Source: Alphaproteobacteria bacterium (GTDB lineage Bacteria; Pseudomonadota; Alphaproteobacteria; DSM-16000; Inquilinaceae). Taken from it: a stretch of 45,961 bases of DNA. The DNA lies in NCBI GenBank assembly GCA_028281265.1, contig JANQKE010000044.1:1-45961 (forward strand), written 5' to 3'. Below, in pieces: positions 18,250 to 26,470 of the stretch (its first letter is position 1; each line of letters starts with the position of its first letter). A program made the translations under genes and the position numbers. The notes beneath the pieces are model-generated. The model did not search any database. It had not been told where the DNA came from and worked only from the letters and a program-made list of their open reading frames with translations.

Positions 18250-18479
18250 CGACGGCCCTCCCCTCGGCAGGTGCAACGGGTGCGATGGAATTCAACCCGC
18301 ATCGCGACCCGGATCATGACCTGATTTGGGATCGATTCAAATGCCGCCTATGGGATAGATCGGCGATTGCTGTGGAGGGCTGCAGTGGCTTGCGCTCAGA
18401 CGCATCCATGATGGTTGTGGTGATAATCAGTTGCGGTCTGCATTTTGGATCGAATAATCATTCTTTTTATATTTTCCTA

Positions 18480-20063
18480 TTATTCAAAGAACCTCAATGA
18501 TAAATTATCAATCTCTTCCTGCTCAGGTTTTATGTAGTAAAAATGTTCAAATTTTCGAGATTCTCTTGCCTTATGATCCTCAGTTTTTGCTACTTTTTCA
18601 GCTTCCCTTGACAGACTATACCGTTTCTTAAGTACATCGCTATGAAACTGAGAAGGACTTCTATGGATATATAGATTAGAAAGCCAGTCTATCGAGAGAG
18701 AATTTCCATGTTCTTTTGATAGATTTTCCGATGCGTCACTACCGTTCTGTAGAAAAAACGGTACGATTGGAAATGAGGTCCGGTCCTTTATGATATCCTC
18801 AATGATTTCGAGGAGCTTCTCATGTTCGGGACGGAACTCCATAGTCTGTGAAGAGGGTTCGCGCATTAGATTTGCCACGTTAAAACTTACTTTGGAATGC
18901 ACTGTTTGCTTAGCGTTGGTATCGCCATCCTTCCGTAAAGCTGAAGCTATTACGGGGTAATCAACACCGATATCGATTCCTTTTATGGGCGTGCTTCGAA
19001 TATAACGAATGTATTTGGCATAATCAGCGTTAAATATTTTTTGAAATATATGATTGTATAATCTGATTGTTGTTTCATTAGATGTTCCATTTATTATCTT
19101 TCTTCCTGATTTATATATATTCAGCATAATATACGCAATATCAATTGAATAATATATTTTACTTTCCTCAGATATCTCAGAAAGGCGAAAACCATGATCC
19201 ATTGCTGGACCAATGAATTCAAGTGATCGAATAGCTTTATCAATTGTTCTCCTTCGGAGAGCTTTTTTGTCAGTGGAAGGGATACTGAGATTATCAATGG
19301 TTTTCAATTCAAGATCGAGCAATTTTGAGAACTTTCTTCCTAATCTCTGTATGTTAGCGAAAAAGGCACCGTCATCTGCGCGCCTCTCTTCCATCTCAAT
19401 ATCAAAATCAGACTGTGATAGGTTATCTGTGAAGGTGAAGTCAGGATGCTGAGGCGTTGCCAGCTGTTGTCCTGCCCGTTCGAACGGGTTGCTGATGGGG
19501 AACTGTGCATTCAGCAGCGGGAATCCGGCCAGCCAGATGGCGCTTTTCACTGAAAGCCTTGGCCGGTTTATACCTTTATTCCATGACTGGGATTCAAACG
19601 AGTTCAGAAACTGACTTAGAGCTTCTGACCACAGACTACAAGCTAGAGGAACTGTCAGAGGGTCTTTGGCCCATACCATGTAGATAACTTCATCGCCGAT
19701 GAGTTTCCACCGGCAGAACCTCGGTGAACAAAGCTTGTAGAATTCATGTATACTTTGACTGATGTTGTCTGTTAAGCTAGGATCACTATCAATTGAAGTA
19801 ATTTCATTCAAATCTTTCTTTATTGACTCATAAGTTGCATTGGTATGATACCGCTGAATTATTGCGGCTAGATATCTCTCAAACGCGATTGGCAGGCGGG
19901 CAAAGGGTTCCAGCCAGCTCATATTCAAAATGTCGTCTCTTTGAAAACTATCTATTTCTTCTGTCTTAATGTTATTTGGGACCATATCGGTCTTGAAACG
20001 TGTAGAACCTGTCAGGTCTATCGAAAAGAATATCCGAACTTTGGGATCGTCTAAATCAGTCAT
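18480..20063 (-). CDS. Class III nucleotide-cyclase-like protein (candidate defence cyclase)
   Basis: 527 residues, AT-rich (roughly 38% GC by eye) in a high-GC genome, which signals transfer. IFFSIDLTGSTRFK near 11-24 carries the first metal-binding Asp (Asp16) of class III adenylate/guanylate cyclases. WKLIGDEVIYMV near 119-130 carries the second (Asp124). GPAMDHGFRLSEIS further on matches the D-x-AaRL substrate-binding block. The catalytic core is split by insertions and followed by about 170 residues of unknown fold. No membrane segment. It follows an unknown gene by 52 bases on the same strand, probably one operon. Pyrimidine cyclases of Pycsar anti-phage systems share this fold, so a phage-defence cyclase is plausible, but the base it cyclises, and any activity, are not shown. 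Confidence 0.65.
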   Translation of the reverse strand: MTDLDDPKVRIFFSIDLTGSTRFKTDMVPNNIKTEEIDSFQRDDILNMSWLEPFARLPIAFERYLAAIIQRYHTNATYESIKKDLNEITSIDSDPSLTDNISQSIHEFYKLCSPRFCRWKLIGDEVIYMVWAKDPLTVPLACSLWSEALSQFLNSFESQSWNKGINRPRLSVKSAIWLAGFPLLNAQFPISNPFERAGQQLATPQHPDFTFTDNLSQSDFDIEMEERRADDGAFFANIQRLGRKFSKLLDLELKTIDNLSIPSTDKKALRRRTIDKAIRSLEFIGPAMDHGFRLSEISEESKIYYSIDIAYIMLNIYKSGRKIINGTSNETTIRLYNHIFQKIFNADYAKYIRYIRSTPIKGIDIGVDYPVIASALRKDGDTNAKQTVHSKVSFNVANLMREPSSQTMEFRPEHEKLLEIIEDIIKDRTSFPIVPFFLQNGSDASENLSKEHGNSLSIDWLSNLYIHRSPSQFHSDVLKKRYSLSREAEKVAKTEDHKARESRKFEHFYYIKPEQEEIDNLSLRFFE

Positions 20064-20115
20064 AGTGATTATATCTCATAGATGAAGAAGCAAAAGTATT
20101 GGATGCGAATGTCCT

Positions 20116-20823
20116 TTAAGCTGCCAATCCATCAATATTATACTTATCATTGAAAAATATAGAAAATATATTGCTCGGTAGAATATCAAATAAGTCCTTA
20201 AGAAATGCTTCATTTTTTGAGCCATGTTGCATGAACACAGAATGATAAATAGCAGCGATTGCAAATTGTACCGCTTCGCCATCGGCTTGTCGGTGATCCA
20301 TTCCATCCCCGGCGATGAAGCCATCTCCAATCGGTCGTTGGTTTAACTTTCGGCCGATTATCCAATTCCCAAGTTCGACGATGGCTGTAAATCGGGTTGC
20401 ACGTGAAGACAAATCAGGTAATAATATCATTATACCTTTATAGATATTTTTCTCATCTTCTGGATAAGCTTGTTCTGCCGTTTTTAGATAGGCTTCAACA
20501 GCGTTGCGGAGCTTGTGGTTCGATTCCCAGGCAATCAAAATCCCCCGGAACGGGTACGTGGGATTATTCGTTTTATTTTCTTCCTCGTCGATAAAACTGA
20601 ATTTCAGGCGCAACTCATCCACTAGATCTTGCATTCGTATCCAGTCGAGATAGACAAGCTTCAGTTTCATTTTCTCCATCATGATCTCACATGGATGTTT
20701 ATGGAGAAAATCGCCAAATCTCTGATAATAAGATTCAGCGAAAATAACTCCTTTTTTGGTGATTTGTTCGACCGATTCATGAGTAGGCACAGGTCGACCT
20801 AATTTCAGCTCATGATCGCTCAT
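20116..20823 (-). CDS. Unknown protein paired with the cyclase-like gene
   Basis: 235 residues from ATG at 20823 (GGAG nine bases upstream; a GTG at 20841 is less likely). AT-rich like the cyclase gene it precedes. I recognise no family. It shows no signal peptide and no membrane helix, and looks alpha-helical with a Gly/Asp-rich patch, RPIGDGFIAGDGMDHRQADG, near residues 175-195. Conserved-looking features are YPFRGILIAWESNHKLRNAV and SSRATRFTAIVELGNWIIG. As first gene of a two-gene foreign module it could be the sensor, effector or regulatory subunit of the cyclase; that is inference. Confidence 0.6.
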   Translation of the reverse strand: MSDHELKLGRPVPTHESVEQITKKGVIFAESYYQRFGDFLHKHPCEIMMEKMKLKLVYLDWIRMQDLVDELRLKFSFIDEEENKTNNPTYPFRGILIAWESNHKLRNAVEAYLKTAEQAYPEDEKNIYKGIMILLPDLSSRATRFTAIVELGNWIIGRKLNQRPIGDGFIAGDGMDHRQADGEAVQFAIAAIYHSVFMQHGSKNEAFLKDLFDILPSNIFSIFFNDKYNIDGLAA

Positions 20824-21019
20824 ATTACACCGCTCCAACACACAATGGTTGCTGTGTCACAATGATCTGCTTCTCAGGCGACTCGGCTGGATAGCATATT
20901 TCATTATCCGACAACATCGGGGACGAAGCGGATAAGAGATATGCATTATCAGCAGATCTGGAGGTTTGTCAAATCAGTTGGGTAGTTAGCAGGTCCTTGA
21001 GGTACGAGGGGGCCCGGGT

Positions 21020-22405
21020 TCACTCAGCGGCCAGGTCGGCCGGTTCGGGGTCGGGTGCGCGGGTGCGCAAGGTGACGAACTCCTCGGCCGCCGTGGGATG
21101 GATGCCGATCGTCCGGTCGAAATCGGCCTTGGTAGCGCCGGCGGTGATGGCGATGGCGATGCCTTGCAGGATCTCCGCGGCATCGGGGCCGACCATATGC
21201 GCGCCCAGCACCTTCTGGCTCGCCCGATCGACCACCAGCTTCATCAGGCTGCGTTCCTGCCGGCCGGACAGGGTGTGCTTCATCGGCTTGAAGCGCGACT
21301 TGTAGACGTCGACCGGGCCGCGGGCGCGGGCCTGTTCCTCGGTCATCCCGACGGTGCCGATCGGCGGGGTCGAGAACACCGCGGTGGGGATGTCGGCATA
21401 GCTGACCGCCCGGTCGCGGCCGGGCCCGAACAGGGTGTCGGCCAGAAAGTGCCCCTCGGCGATCGCCACCGGGGTGAGCTGCACCCGGTCGGTGACGTCG
21501 CCCACCGCGTAGATGTGACTGGCCGAGGTTGTGTAGCCGGCGTCCACGGTGATCGCCCCGTTGCCGTCGGTCGCCACCCCGGCCGCATCGAGCCCCAGGC
21601 CGCGGGTGTTGGGGCGGCGGCCGATCGCATAGAGCACCGCGTCGGCCGGCTGCACCGAGCCGTCGGACAGCTCGACCATCAGGCAGTCGTGGCTCTTTTC
21701 GATCCGGGTGATGATGGTGTTGAAGCGCAGGTCGATCCCGGACCGGGCCATTTCCTCGGCCAACGTCTCGCGCACATCGCCGTCGAAGCCGCGCAGGAAC
21801 ATCGGCCCGCGGTAGAGCTGGGTGACCTCCGCACCCAGCCCGTGGAAGATCCCGGCGAACTCCACGGCGATGTAGCCGCCGCCGGCGACGATCACCCGGC
21901 GCGGCCGCTCCGGCAGGAAGAACGCGTCTTCGGAGGTGATGCCGTGCTCCCGGGCCCCCGGCTCGTCCGGCAGGACCGGCCGGCCCCCGGTGGCGATCAG
22001 GATGCGCTCGGCCGTTACCTTACGCTCGTCGACCTTGAGGGTGTGCGGGTCGAGCAAGGTGGCGCGGGCCTCGAACAGGGTCGCCCCCGCCCCTTCCAGC
22101 AGCCGGCGGTAGATGCCGTTGAGCCGCTCGATCTCCGCATTCTTGTTGGCGATAAGGGTGCGCCAGGAATGGGTGGCGGAAGGTACCGACCAGCCGAACC
22201 CGGCCGCATCCTCGACGTCGTGGCCGTAATGGGCGGCGTAGACCAGGAGCTTCTTCGGCACGCAGCCGACATTGACGCATGTGCCGCCGAGATACTGCTC
22301 CTCGGCGATGCCGACCTTGGCGCCGTGCTGTGCGGCGATCCGCGCCGAGCGCACCCCGCCCGACCCCGCTCCGATGACGAAATAGTCGAAATCGTACCCG
22401 GCCAT
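21020..22405 (-). CDS. gor: Glutathione-disulfide reductase
   Basis: 461 residues. FAD-binding [11 protein letters not shown] at 12-22, redox-active disulfide in [13 protein letters not shown] (Cys43, Cys48), NAD(P)-binding [20 protein letters not shown], and the C-terminal catalytic His in [12 protein letters not shown]. It reduces oxidised glutathione with NADPH. The Gor-type VNVGCVPKK and [12 protein letters not shown] separate it from lipoamide and mercuric reductases. The start at 22405 follows GGAAGGGTACGGC; an upstream in-frame ATG would translate through a palindromic repeat and is rejected. Monocistronic, with a palindromic repeat immediately upstream. Confidence 0.9.
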   Translation of the reverse strand: MAGYDFDYFVIGAGSGGVRSARIAAQHGAKVGIAEEQYLGGTCVNVGCVPKKLLVYAAHYGHDVEDAAGFGWSVPSATHSWRTLIANKNAEIERLNGIYRRLLEGAGATLFEARATLLDPHTLKVDERKVTAERILIATGGRPVLPDEPGAREHGITSEDAFFLPERPRRVIVAGGGYIAVEFAGIFHGLGAEVTQLYRGPMFLRGFDGDVRETLAEEMARSGIDLRFNTIITRIEKSHDCLMVELSDGSVQPADAVLYAIGRRPNTRGLGLDAAGVATDGNGAITVDAGYTTSASHIYAVGDVTDRVQLTPVAIAEGHFLADTLFGPGRDRAVSYADIPTAVFSTPPIGTVGMTEEQARARGPVDVYKSRFKPMKHTLSGRQERSLMKLVVDRASQKVLGAHMVGPDAAEILQGIAIAITAGATKADFDRTIGIHPTAAEEFVTLRTRAPDPEPADLAAE

Positions 22406-22440
22406 GCCGTACCCTTCCCGCCGCCTGATCCCGCCCGCTC

Positions 22441-22541
22441 GATCGACCCGGCGTTCGGATGGCCTCATCTGAACGCCGGGTCGATCGGTTTCGAAGAGTG
22501 AGAGCCTCTTACCGGCATCCGGTCGGACGCTAAGGATGCTC
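22441..22541 (-). repeat. Palindromic repeat family A, copy 3
   Basis: Reverse orientation, upstream of gor. Hairpin II is GATCGACCCGGCGTTC.GATG / CATC.GAACGCCGGGTCGATC, nearly perfect. The linker is TTTCGAAGAGTGA, then a diverged hairpin I from GAGCCTC to GGATGCTC. The remainder of 22406-22721 holds no gene. Confidence 0.8.
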
Positions 22542-22721
22542 TCATGGCTCGGCGCCCACCAAACCCGCGCGCCGGCCCCAAGGGCAACATCGGGATGACG
22601 GCCGCCGGCGGAAAGCCCTGGACGGTCACGCCAGCCATCCGATGGGATCAAACGGCCTCGCGATGGCGTGAACGGGGCCCGGGCTTGCCGCTCCGCTCCA
22701 ACTCCGGCCCCTTCCGCGCCG

Positions 22722-23651
22722 TCATCCCAGCGGGCCGGTCTGGTGGCGGGCGGTCTCCCGGATCCAGCGGGCGACCTTCTTGGCGGCCAGGGTGAGCTCC
22801 CGCCCGGCGGGGCGGATGAGAGAGTAGGCGTAGCCGCTGCGGTGACAGGCGCCGAAGGGGGCGACCAGCCGCCCGTCCTCGAGATAACGGTCGACCAGCG
22901 GCCGGCAGCCGATCGCCAGGCCCAGCCCCTCGGCGGCCGCTTCCATGCCGTCCTGATGGCTGTCGATCTTCAGGGTCGGCATGCCGTCGGGCAGGGTCTG
23001 GCCGCGGGCGGACACCCATTCGTGCCATTCGTCGGCCATATAGACGATCAGCCGATAGGAGGCGAGGCTGGCGGCGATGTCGGCACTCGCCGACGTGGTC
23101 ATGTAACCCGGCCGGCAGACCGGAAACGCCTCCTCGTGGAACAGGTGCTCGGCCTCCACCCCCGGCCAGGGGGCGCAGCCGTAGCGGATGCCGAGATCGA
23201 TCTGCTCCCGGGCGAGATCGACCAGCCGGCTGGTGGCGACGAGCTGCAGGGTGATCTCGGGGACCGCCCGTTCCAACTGGCCCAGCCGGGGGATCAGCCA
23301 CAGGCTCGCCAGCGATTTGGTCAGTGTCAGCGCCACCTGGCCGCTGGGACGGGTCATCGCCTCGGTCGCCTGGCGGATCTGGGAGAAGGCCGGGTCGATG
23401 CGCTCGTAGTAGTGCCGGCCATGGGCGGACAGGACGAGGGTCCGGCCGTCGCGCTCGAACAGCCGGGTGCCGAGATAGGCTTCGAGCTTCTTGATCTGGT
23501 GGCTGATCGCACTTTCGCTCAGGCCGAGCGCCTCGGCCGCGTCCTTGAACCGGCCGAAGCGGGCGGCGGCGTGGAAGGCACGCAGCGCGTGCAGCGGCGG
23601 CAGGGCCGGCAGGGTCGGTCCGCCATCGCCCGTCGCTTGAATCTCGATCAT
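22722..23651 (-). CDS. LysR-family transcriptional regulator, GcvA type
   Basis: 309 residues. The winged [23 protein letters not shown] with [20 protein letters not shown] is the GcvA/AmpR-type N-terminus, followed by [20 protein letters not shown] and the type-2 periplasmic-binding-like effector domain ([35 protein letters not shown]). It would regulate a nearby or distant gene in response to a small ligand. It is divergent from a DUF1127 gene, with a palindromic repeat between. The target is not evident. Confidence 0.87.
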   Translation of the reverse strand: MIEIQATGDGGPTLPALPPLHALRAFHAAARFGRFKDAAEALGLSESAISHQIKKLEAYLGTRLFERDGRTLVLSAHGRHYYERIDPAFSQIRQATEAMTRPSGQVALTLTKSLASLWLIPRLGQLERAVPEITLQLVATSRLVDLAREQIDLGIRYGCAPWPGVEAEHLFHEEAFPVCRPGYMTTSASADIAASLASYRLIVYMADEWHEWVSARGQTLPDGMPTLKIDSHQDGMEAAAEGLGLAIGCRPLVDRYLEDGRLVAPFGACHRSGYAYSLIRPAGRELTLAAKKVARWIRETARHQTGPLG

Positions 23652-23744
23652 CTATCGCTGAGCCCTATGCGTTGGACCCGGGCGCGGGGATCAGGCTTTC
23701 TGATCATGGGTTTCGAAGATATCGGCCGGGACGGGCGAAGGCCA

Positions 23745-23842
23745 GATCGACCTGCGTTAAAATGGACTTGTCTGAACGCCGGTCGATCGACGTCAAGGAG
23801 TGAGAGCGTCTTGTCCTTGTCCGGTCGGACGCAAGGCCGCTC
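23745..23842 (-). repeat. Palindromic repeat family A, copy 4
   Basis: Reverse orientation. Decayed hairpin II (GATCGACCTGCGTT ... CTGAACGCCGGTCGATC), linker GACGTCAAGGAGTGA, then decayed hairpin I (GAGCGTCTTGTCC ... GGACGCAAGGCCGCTC). It lies between the LysR and DUF1127 genes. Confidence 0.7.
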
Positions 23843-23873
23843 CAGCCCGGGCCCCGCAGCGACGGAGGACGCC

Positions 23874-24152
23874 ATGACCATCCTGCATCTGTTGACCCGC
23901 CTCTGGGCGCGCCGGGTGCACCGGGCCCGTCGGATCGATGCGATCCGGGAGATGCGCCGGCTCCCCGCCCATGTGCTCGCCGATCTGGGCATCGGTGCGC
24001 ATCAGATCGAGGCCGCGGTCGACGGCCTGCTCGGACCCGATCCGCGTCCCGTGCTCGGGGCCGGGTCCGCCGGGCGGCCGGCCAACGACCGGTTCCCGCG
24101 CATCACGGCCTCGCCGGGCCGGACCCCGGCCTCGACCTGCGGGGCCGGATAG
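23874..24152 (+). CDS. DUF1127 (YjiS-like) small protein
   Basis: 92 residues. The Arg-rich DUF1127 domain spans about residues 10-50: RRIDAIREMRRLPAHVLADL then GIGAHQIEAAV, the usual L..LDIG-R motif in altered form. Alphaproteobacterial relatives are small stress-related proteins, some of which affect RNA turnover or phosphate/carbon regulation. The roughly 40-residue Gly/Pro-rich tail is unusual and may result from fusion to sequence left by the decayed toxin locus immediately downstream. Start after GGAGGACGCC. Confidence 0.72.
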   Translation: MTILHLLTRLWARRVHRARRIDAIREMRRLPAHVLADLGIGAHQIEAAVDGLLGPDPRPVLGAGSAGRPANDRFPRITASPGRTPASTCGAG

Positions 24153-24155
24153 CGG

Positions 24156-24499
24156 GCGGCCTGTGTTTCCCCCCATCTATCCGCGGTATAGGACCGGATC
24201 GCGAGAAGGTCTTCCCGAGCCGATTTGGTGAGCCGGAGGCCTGTCGGGTCACGGTCTCCGTCGGGCACGGCCTTCCCGCATGATCTCATCCAACGAGGGG
24301 TCGAAAAACGGCTCGGCCTCCGCTTCTGGATCCGCGCGGCCAGGAACCCCCTCAGCGCGTCCAGCGCGTCCTTTTCCGCTTCTGGATCCGCGTCCTGGGC
24401 AGCCGTAATCGTCTGGTCTCGAATGAATTCCGGCACGCTCTGCCCTTTGCTGGTGGCGACCAGGGTCACCTGGCGGAGTTCATCTTGCGACAGTTCCAT
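24156..24499 (-). pseudogene. ParDE-like toxin-antitoxin remnant
   Basis: Antitoxin-like N-terminus (MELSQDELRQVTLVATSKGQ, then SVPEFIRDQTI) followed by DALRGFLAAR. The natural C-terminus (DPSLDEIMREGRARRRP then stop) is found only after a frame change. GCGGATCCAGAAGCGGA occurs twice, 56 bases apart, which explains the shift as a duplication. The antitoxin end overlaps a ParE-type N-terminus (LRLTKSAREDLLAIRSYTAD, RWGETQAARY) that loses similarity after about 45 residues. Both parts therefore look inactive. Confidence 0.6.
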
Positions 24500-24588
24500 G
24501 AGGATCTGGATCATCGGCCGTCTGCGTCCGGCACGGTCGAGCGTTCATCCTCACCTGTGGTGCGCCGAGAACACCAGCACAAGCACTG

Positions 24589-24665
24589 GAGCATCCTTAT
24601 GCTCTTACTCTCTTTGAAGGAGATCGACCTGCGTTCAGAGGAGTCCATCTGGACGTGGCACGGTC
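24589..24665 (+). repeat. Palindromic repeat family A, copy 5 (shortened)
   Basis: Forward orientation. Hairpin I is reduced to GAGCATCCTTATGCTC, followed by linker TTACTCTCTTTGAAGG and a decayed hairpin II beginning GATCGACCTGCGTTCAG with right arm CATCTGGACG. The rest of 24515-24740 contains only a 17-codon open frame (24691-24744). Confidence 0.7.
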
Positions 24666-24740
24666 GCTTCGGCATCGGGGTCGCGCAACCATGGTCTGGC
24701 AGGAGATCTGGGCGGAGGTCGACGCCCGGAACCTGCTCGC

Positions 24741-25157
24741 GTGACCGGTCCGGTCTGCGCCACCACGGCGTCGGCGCAGGGCCTGGTTCGACGTGTCTGC
24801 TGCGTGACCGTCCTGGTGTCGCCGGACGGCACCGTCGGTTGCATCGACCGACGCGAGGGTACGTGGTCCATCGGCGACACGGCGTTTCAATCGGTCGAGA
24901 GCACCCTCGCTTCGGAGGGTATCCGGCTCGAGGCCATGTCCGTCATGGTTCACCCGGTCACCCGGTCCATCGAAGGCTGCCATGCCTATCTGGGCTTCAT
25001 CGCCTATGCCGACGACACGGCCGGACCGGTGAGGCTGCGGTTCGCGGATAGGGGACGACTGCCTGTCCTGGCGCGCGTGCGCGCCCATTCGGACGGTTTC
25101 CCGGCCGGGACGTCGTGGCACATCATCTGGGACGGCGGTGTGCTGACCATCGGGTGA
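24741..25157 (+). CDS. Hypothetical protein
   Basis: 138 residues from a GTG start. I recognise no family. A possible 17-residue upstream frame (24691-24744, MVWQEIWAEVDARNLLA) ends in TGA that overlaps this GTG as GTGA, which hints at coupled translation. No signal peptide or membrane segment; a compact beta-rich protein is suggested by CVTVLVSPDGTVGCID, SIEGCHAYLGFIAYADD and SWHIIWDGGVLTIG. Base composition matches the chromosome, unlike the following AT-rich module. It may be a fragment of a larger gene cut by the palindromic repeat upstream. Confidence 0.45.
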   Translation: MTGPVCATTASAQGLVRRVCCVTVLVSPDGTVGCIDRREGTWSIGDTAFQSVESTLASEGIRLEAMSVMVHPVTRSIEGCHAYLGFIAYADDTAGPVRLRFADRGRLPVLARVRAHSDGFPAGTSWHIIWDGGVLTIG

Positions 25158-25202
25158 GCGGCGCAATGATCATCTTTTCTATTTTTAATCAACAGAGCAA
25201 TG

Positions 25203-25637
25203 TTAGGCAAGACTTCTCTTCTTCATCAAATCTGACAATGTGTCATGAAAAATAAGTCCACTGCCATTTGATTTTGCTCTTCTAAGATTCAATATTGCTC
25301 CAGATGTTGTGCGCGATACTCCAAATGAAATTGTGCAGCCTGTTGTTTGTTGGAAGACAGACATCATGCTGCCAAGCAGCTTATTAGAATAGCTATCTTG
25401 TTTTATTTTCATAAGTATGTCATCTCCACCTGAAAAAATGACAGCCCATCCTGGCAGCTTTATAGCGTTATTGGCAATATTATTGATGCCTAGTTTGATA
25501 GAATCGGATAGCTTTGCACAAGATTCAGTATTTTCTTCGAGTAATAGCCTTTCTATTTTAACTCCAATATTATCTCCATCTCCTAATGCGAATAGAAAGT
25601 AGCTATTTTGAATGGAAGATCGAGAAGAATATTTCAA
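25203..25637 (-). CDS. Minimal CRISPR polymerase (mCpol), Panoptes OptS-like cyclic-nucleotide synthase
   Basis: 144 residues, AT-rich. A stand-alone palm domain: GDGDNIG at 19-25 and GGDD at 70-73 supply the metal-binding aspartates (Asp20, Asp22, Asp72, Asp73), all present. SFGVSRT near 104-110 with LRRAKSNGSG near 118-127 completes the GGDEF/Cas10-like pattern. mCpol proteins were predicted, and in Panoptes systems shown, to make cyclic dinucleotides that hold a membrane effector in check; phage nucleotide sponges relieve this. The start is TTG at 25637, with GGAGGTGA six bases upstream, and TTGA overlaps the stop of the 2TM gene, so the two are translationally coupled. No cas genes or CRISPR repeats lie nearby. 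Confidence 0.82.
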   Translation of the reverse strand: MKYSSRSSIQNSYFLFALGDGDNIGVKIERLLLEENTESCAKLSDSIKLGINNIANNAIKLPGWAVIFSGGDDILMKIKQDSYSNKLLGSMMSVFQQTTGCTISFGVSRTTSGAILNLRRAKSNGSGLIFHDTLSDLMKKRSLA

Positions 25638-26470
25638 CTGTCACCTCCGTTTAGGATAAACTTATTGAACTTTTCGCTTAGATCGGGATACAATGTTGCA
25701 ACTTCTGATTTGTAATCATCAGCATTTAGATCTTCAGAAGCTGTTTTTAATAAATTATCGCTGTCTTCATGTCTTCCCATATGTAACATACAGAATGCCA
25801 AAGCGATCTTAGGCCAAAATCCAAACTCACTTGGGGTCGACAGTTTTACCTTTCTCAGTATCTTGTATGCTTCAGGAATTATATTAAGATTAATTAGACA
25901 GTATGAACGCATAGAGAGGACGCGACGTTCTTGTGTTTCGGAGAGTTCTACTGAGTGTTCAATTCGGTCCAATAGATTCATACAAAATCGGAACTTTTTT
26001 GATTTCAGATATCCTCGTGTGAGATGAAGAGCAGTGTCAATTTGGCCAATGATGCAAAGTTGAGTGACAAGCTCAAGCGGAGTCTTAAAATCACTGCGCG
26101 GATCTACTAATGTAGCCTCATGTTTCATGTCTATTACACGAATTCTCTTTTCACTTTGAGATAGTCTTTCACTGACGGTTTCGACCTTACGGTTCATCTC
26201 TATGAAGCTGCTATCCTCTCTATAATCCAAAGGTGAGTATAGCTTACCTGTGTGTTTGACGAGAAGCCAAATGAGTGACATTAGTAGTACGATTGGGAAG
26301 AGGATTATGAAAGAAATTATGAACCATTGTTGATTAGTAGTAAGATTCTCAAAAGTGTTATTGAAAACAAGAGAAGAAACTGAATATATAAATAATATAA
26401 AGAAACCTAATAGTCCGAGTGGGCTCTTAACAATGTCCATTGATGTCTTGATTGGAAGTGGATCTGACAT
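25634..26470 (-). CDS. Two-TM membrane protein with TPR-like C-terminus, partner of mCpol
   Basis: 278 residues, AT-rich. TM1 spans about 18-37 (LGLLGFFILFIYSVSSLVFN) and TM2 about 49-71 (WFIISFIILFPIVLLMSLIW and on), followed by KLYSPLDYREDSSF, the juxtamembrane motif of 2TM effectors linked to nucleotide-signalling defence. Residues 88-110 look coiled-coil (RKVETVSERLSQSEKRI); residues about 127-270 are helical repeats of TPR type (LALAFCMLHMGRHEDSDNLL is partly of this pattern). It would sit in the inner membrane with its C-terminus in the cytosol and act as the toxic effector kept silent by the mCpol product. The helical C-terminus differs from the beta domain I know from Panoptes OptE. 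It is the first gene of the pair. Confidence 0.7.
   Translation of the reverse strand: MSDPLPIKTSMDIVKSPLGLLGFFILFIYSVSSLVFNNTFENLTTNQQWFIISFIILFPIVLLMSLIWLLVKHTGKLYSPLDYREDSSFIEMNRKVETVSERLSQSEKRIRVIDMKHEATLVDPRSDFKTPLELVTQLCIIGQIDTALHLTRGYLKSKKFRFCMNLLDRIEHSVELSETQERRVLSMRSYCLINLNIIPEAYKILRKVKLSTPSEFGFWPKIALAFCMLHMGRHEDSDNLLKTASEDLNADDYKSEVATLYPDLSEKFNKFILNGGDS

Noticed and set aside
18480-20063. Calling the cyclase module a Pycsar system
   Set aside because: The cyclase core is divergent and the partner lacks a recognisable Pycsar effector domain, so only a class III cyclase-like call is supported.
22406-22651. Longer N-terminus for gor
   Set aside because: The extra 82 codons read through repeat copy 3 and lack similarity; the FAD-binding fold begins right after the ATG at 22405.
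22668-24152. 494-codon plus-strand frame spanning the LysR gene
   Set aside because: Only its last 93 codons (from 23874) show a family, DUF1127; the rest is antisense to an obvious LysR regulator.
25203-25637. Possible type III CRISPR locus because of the Cas10-like palm domain
   Set aside because: No cas genes, no spacer-repeat array, and the protein is only a minimal 144-residue palm domain.
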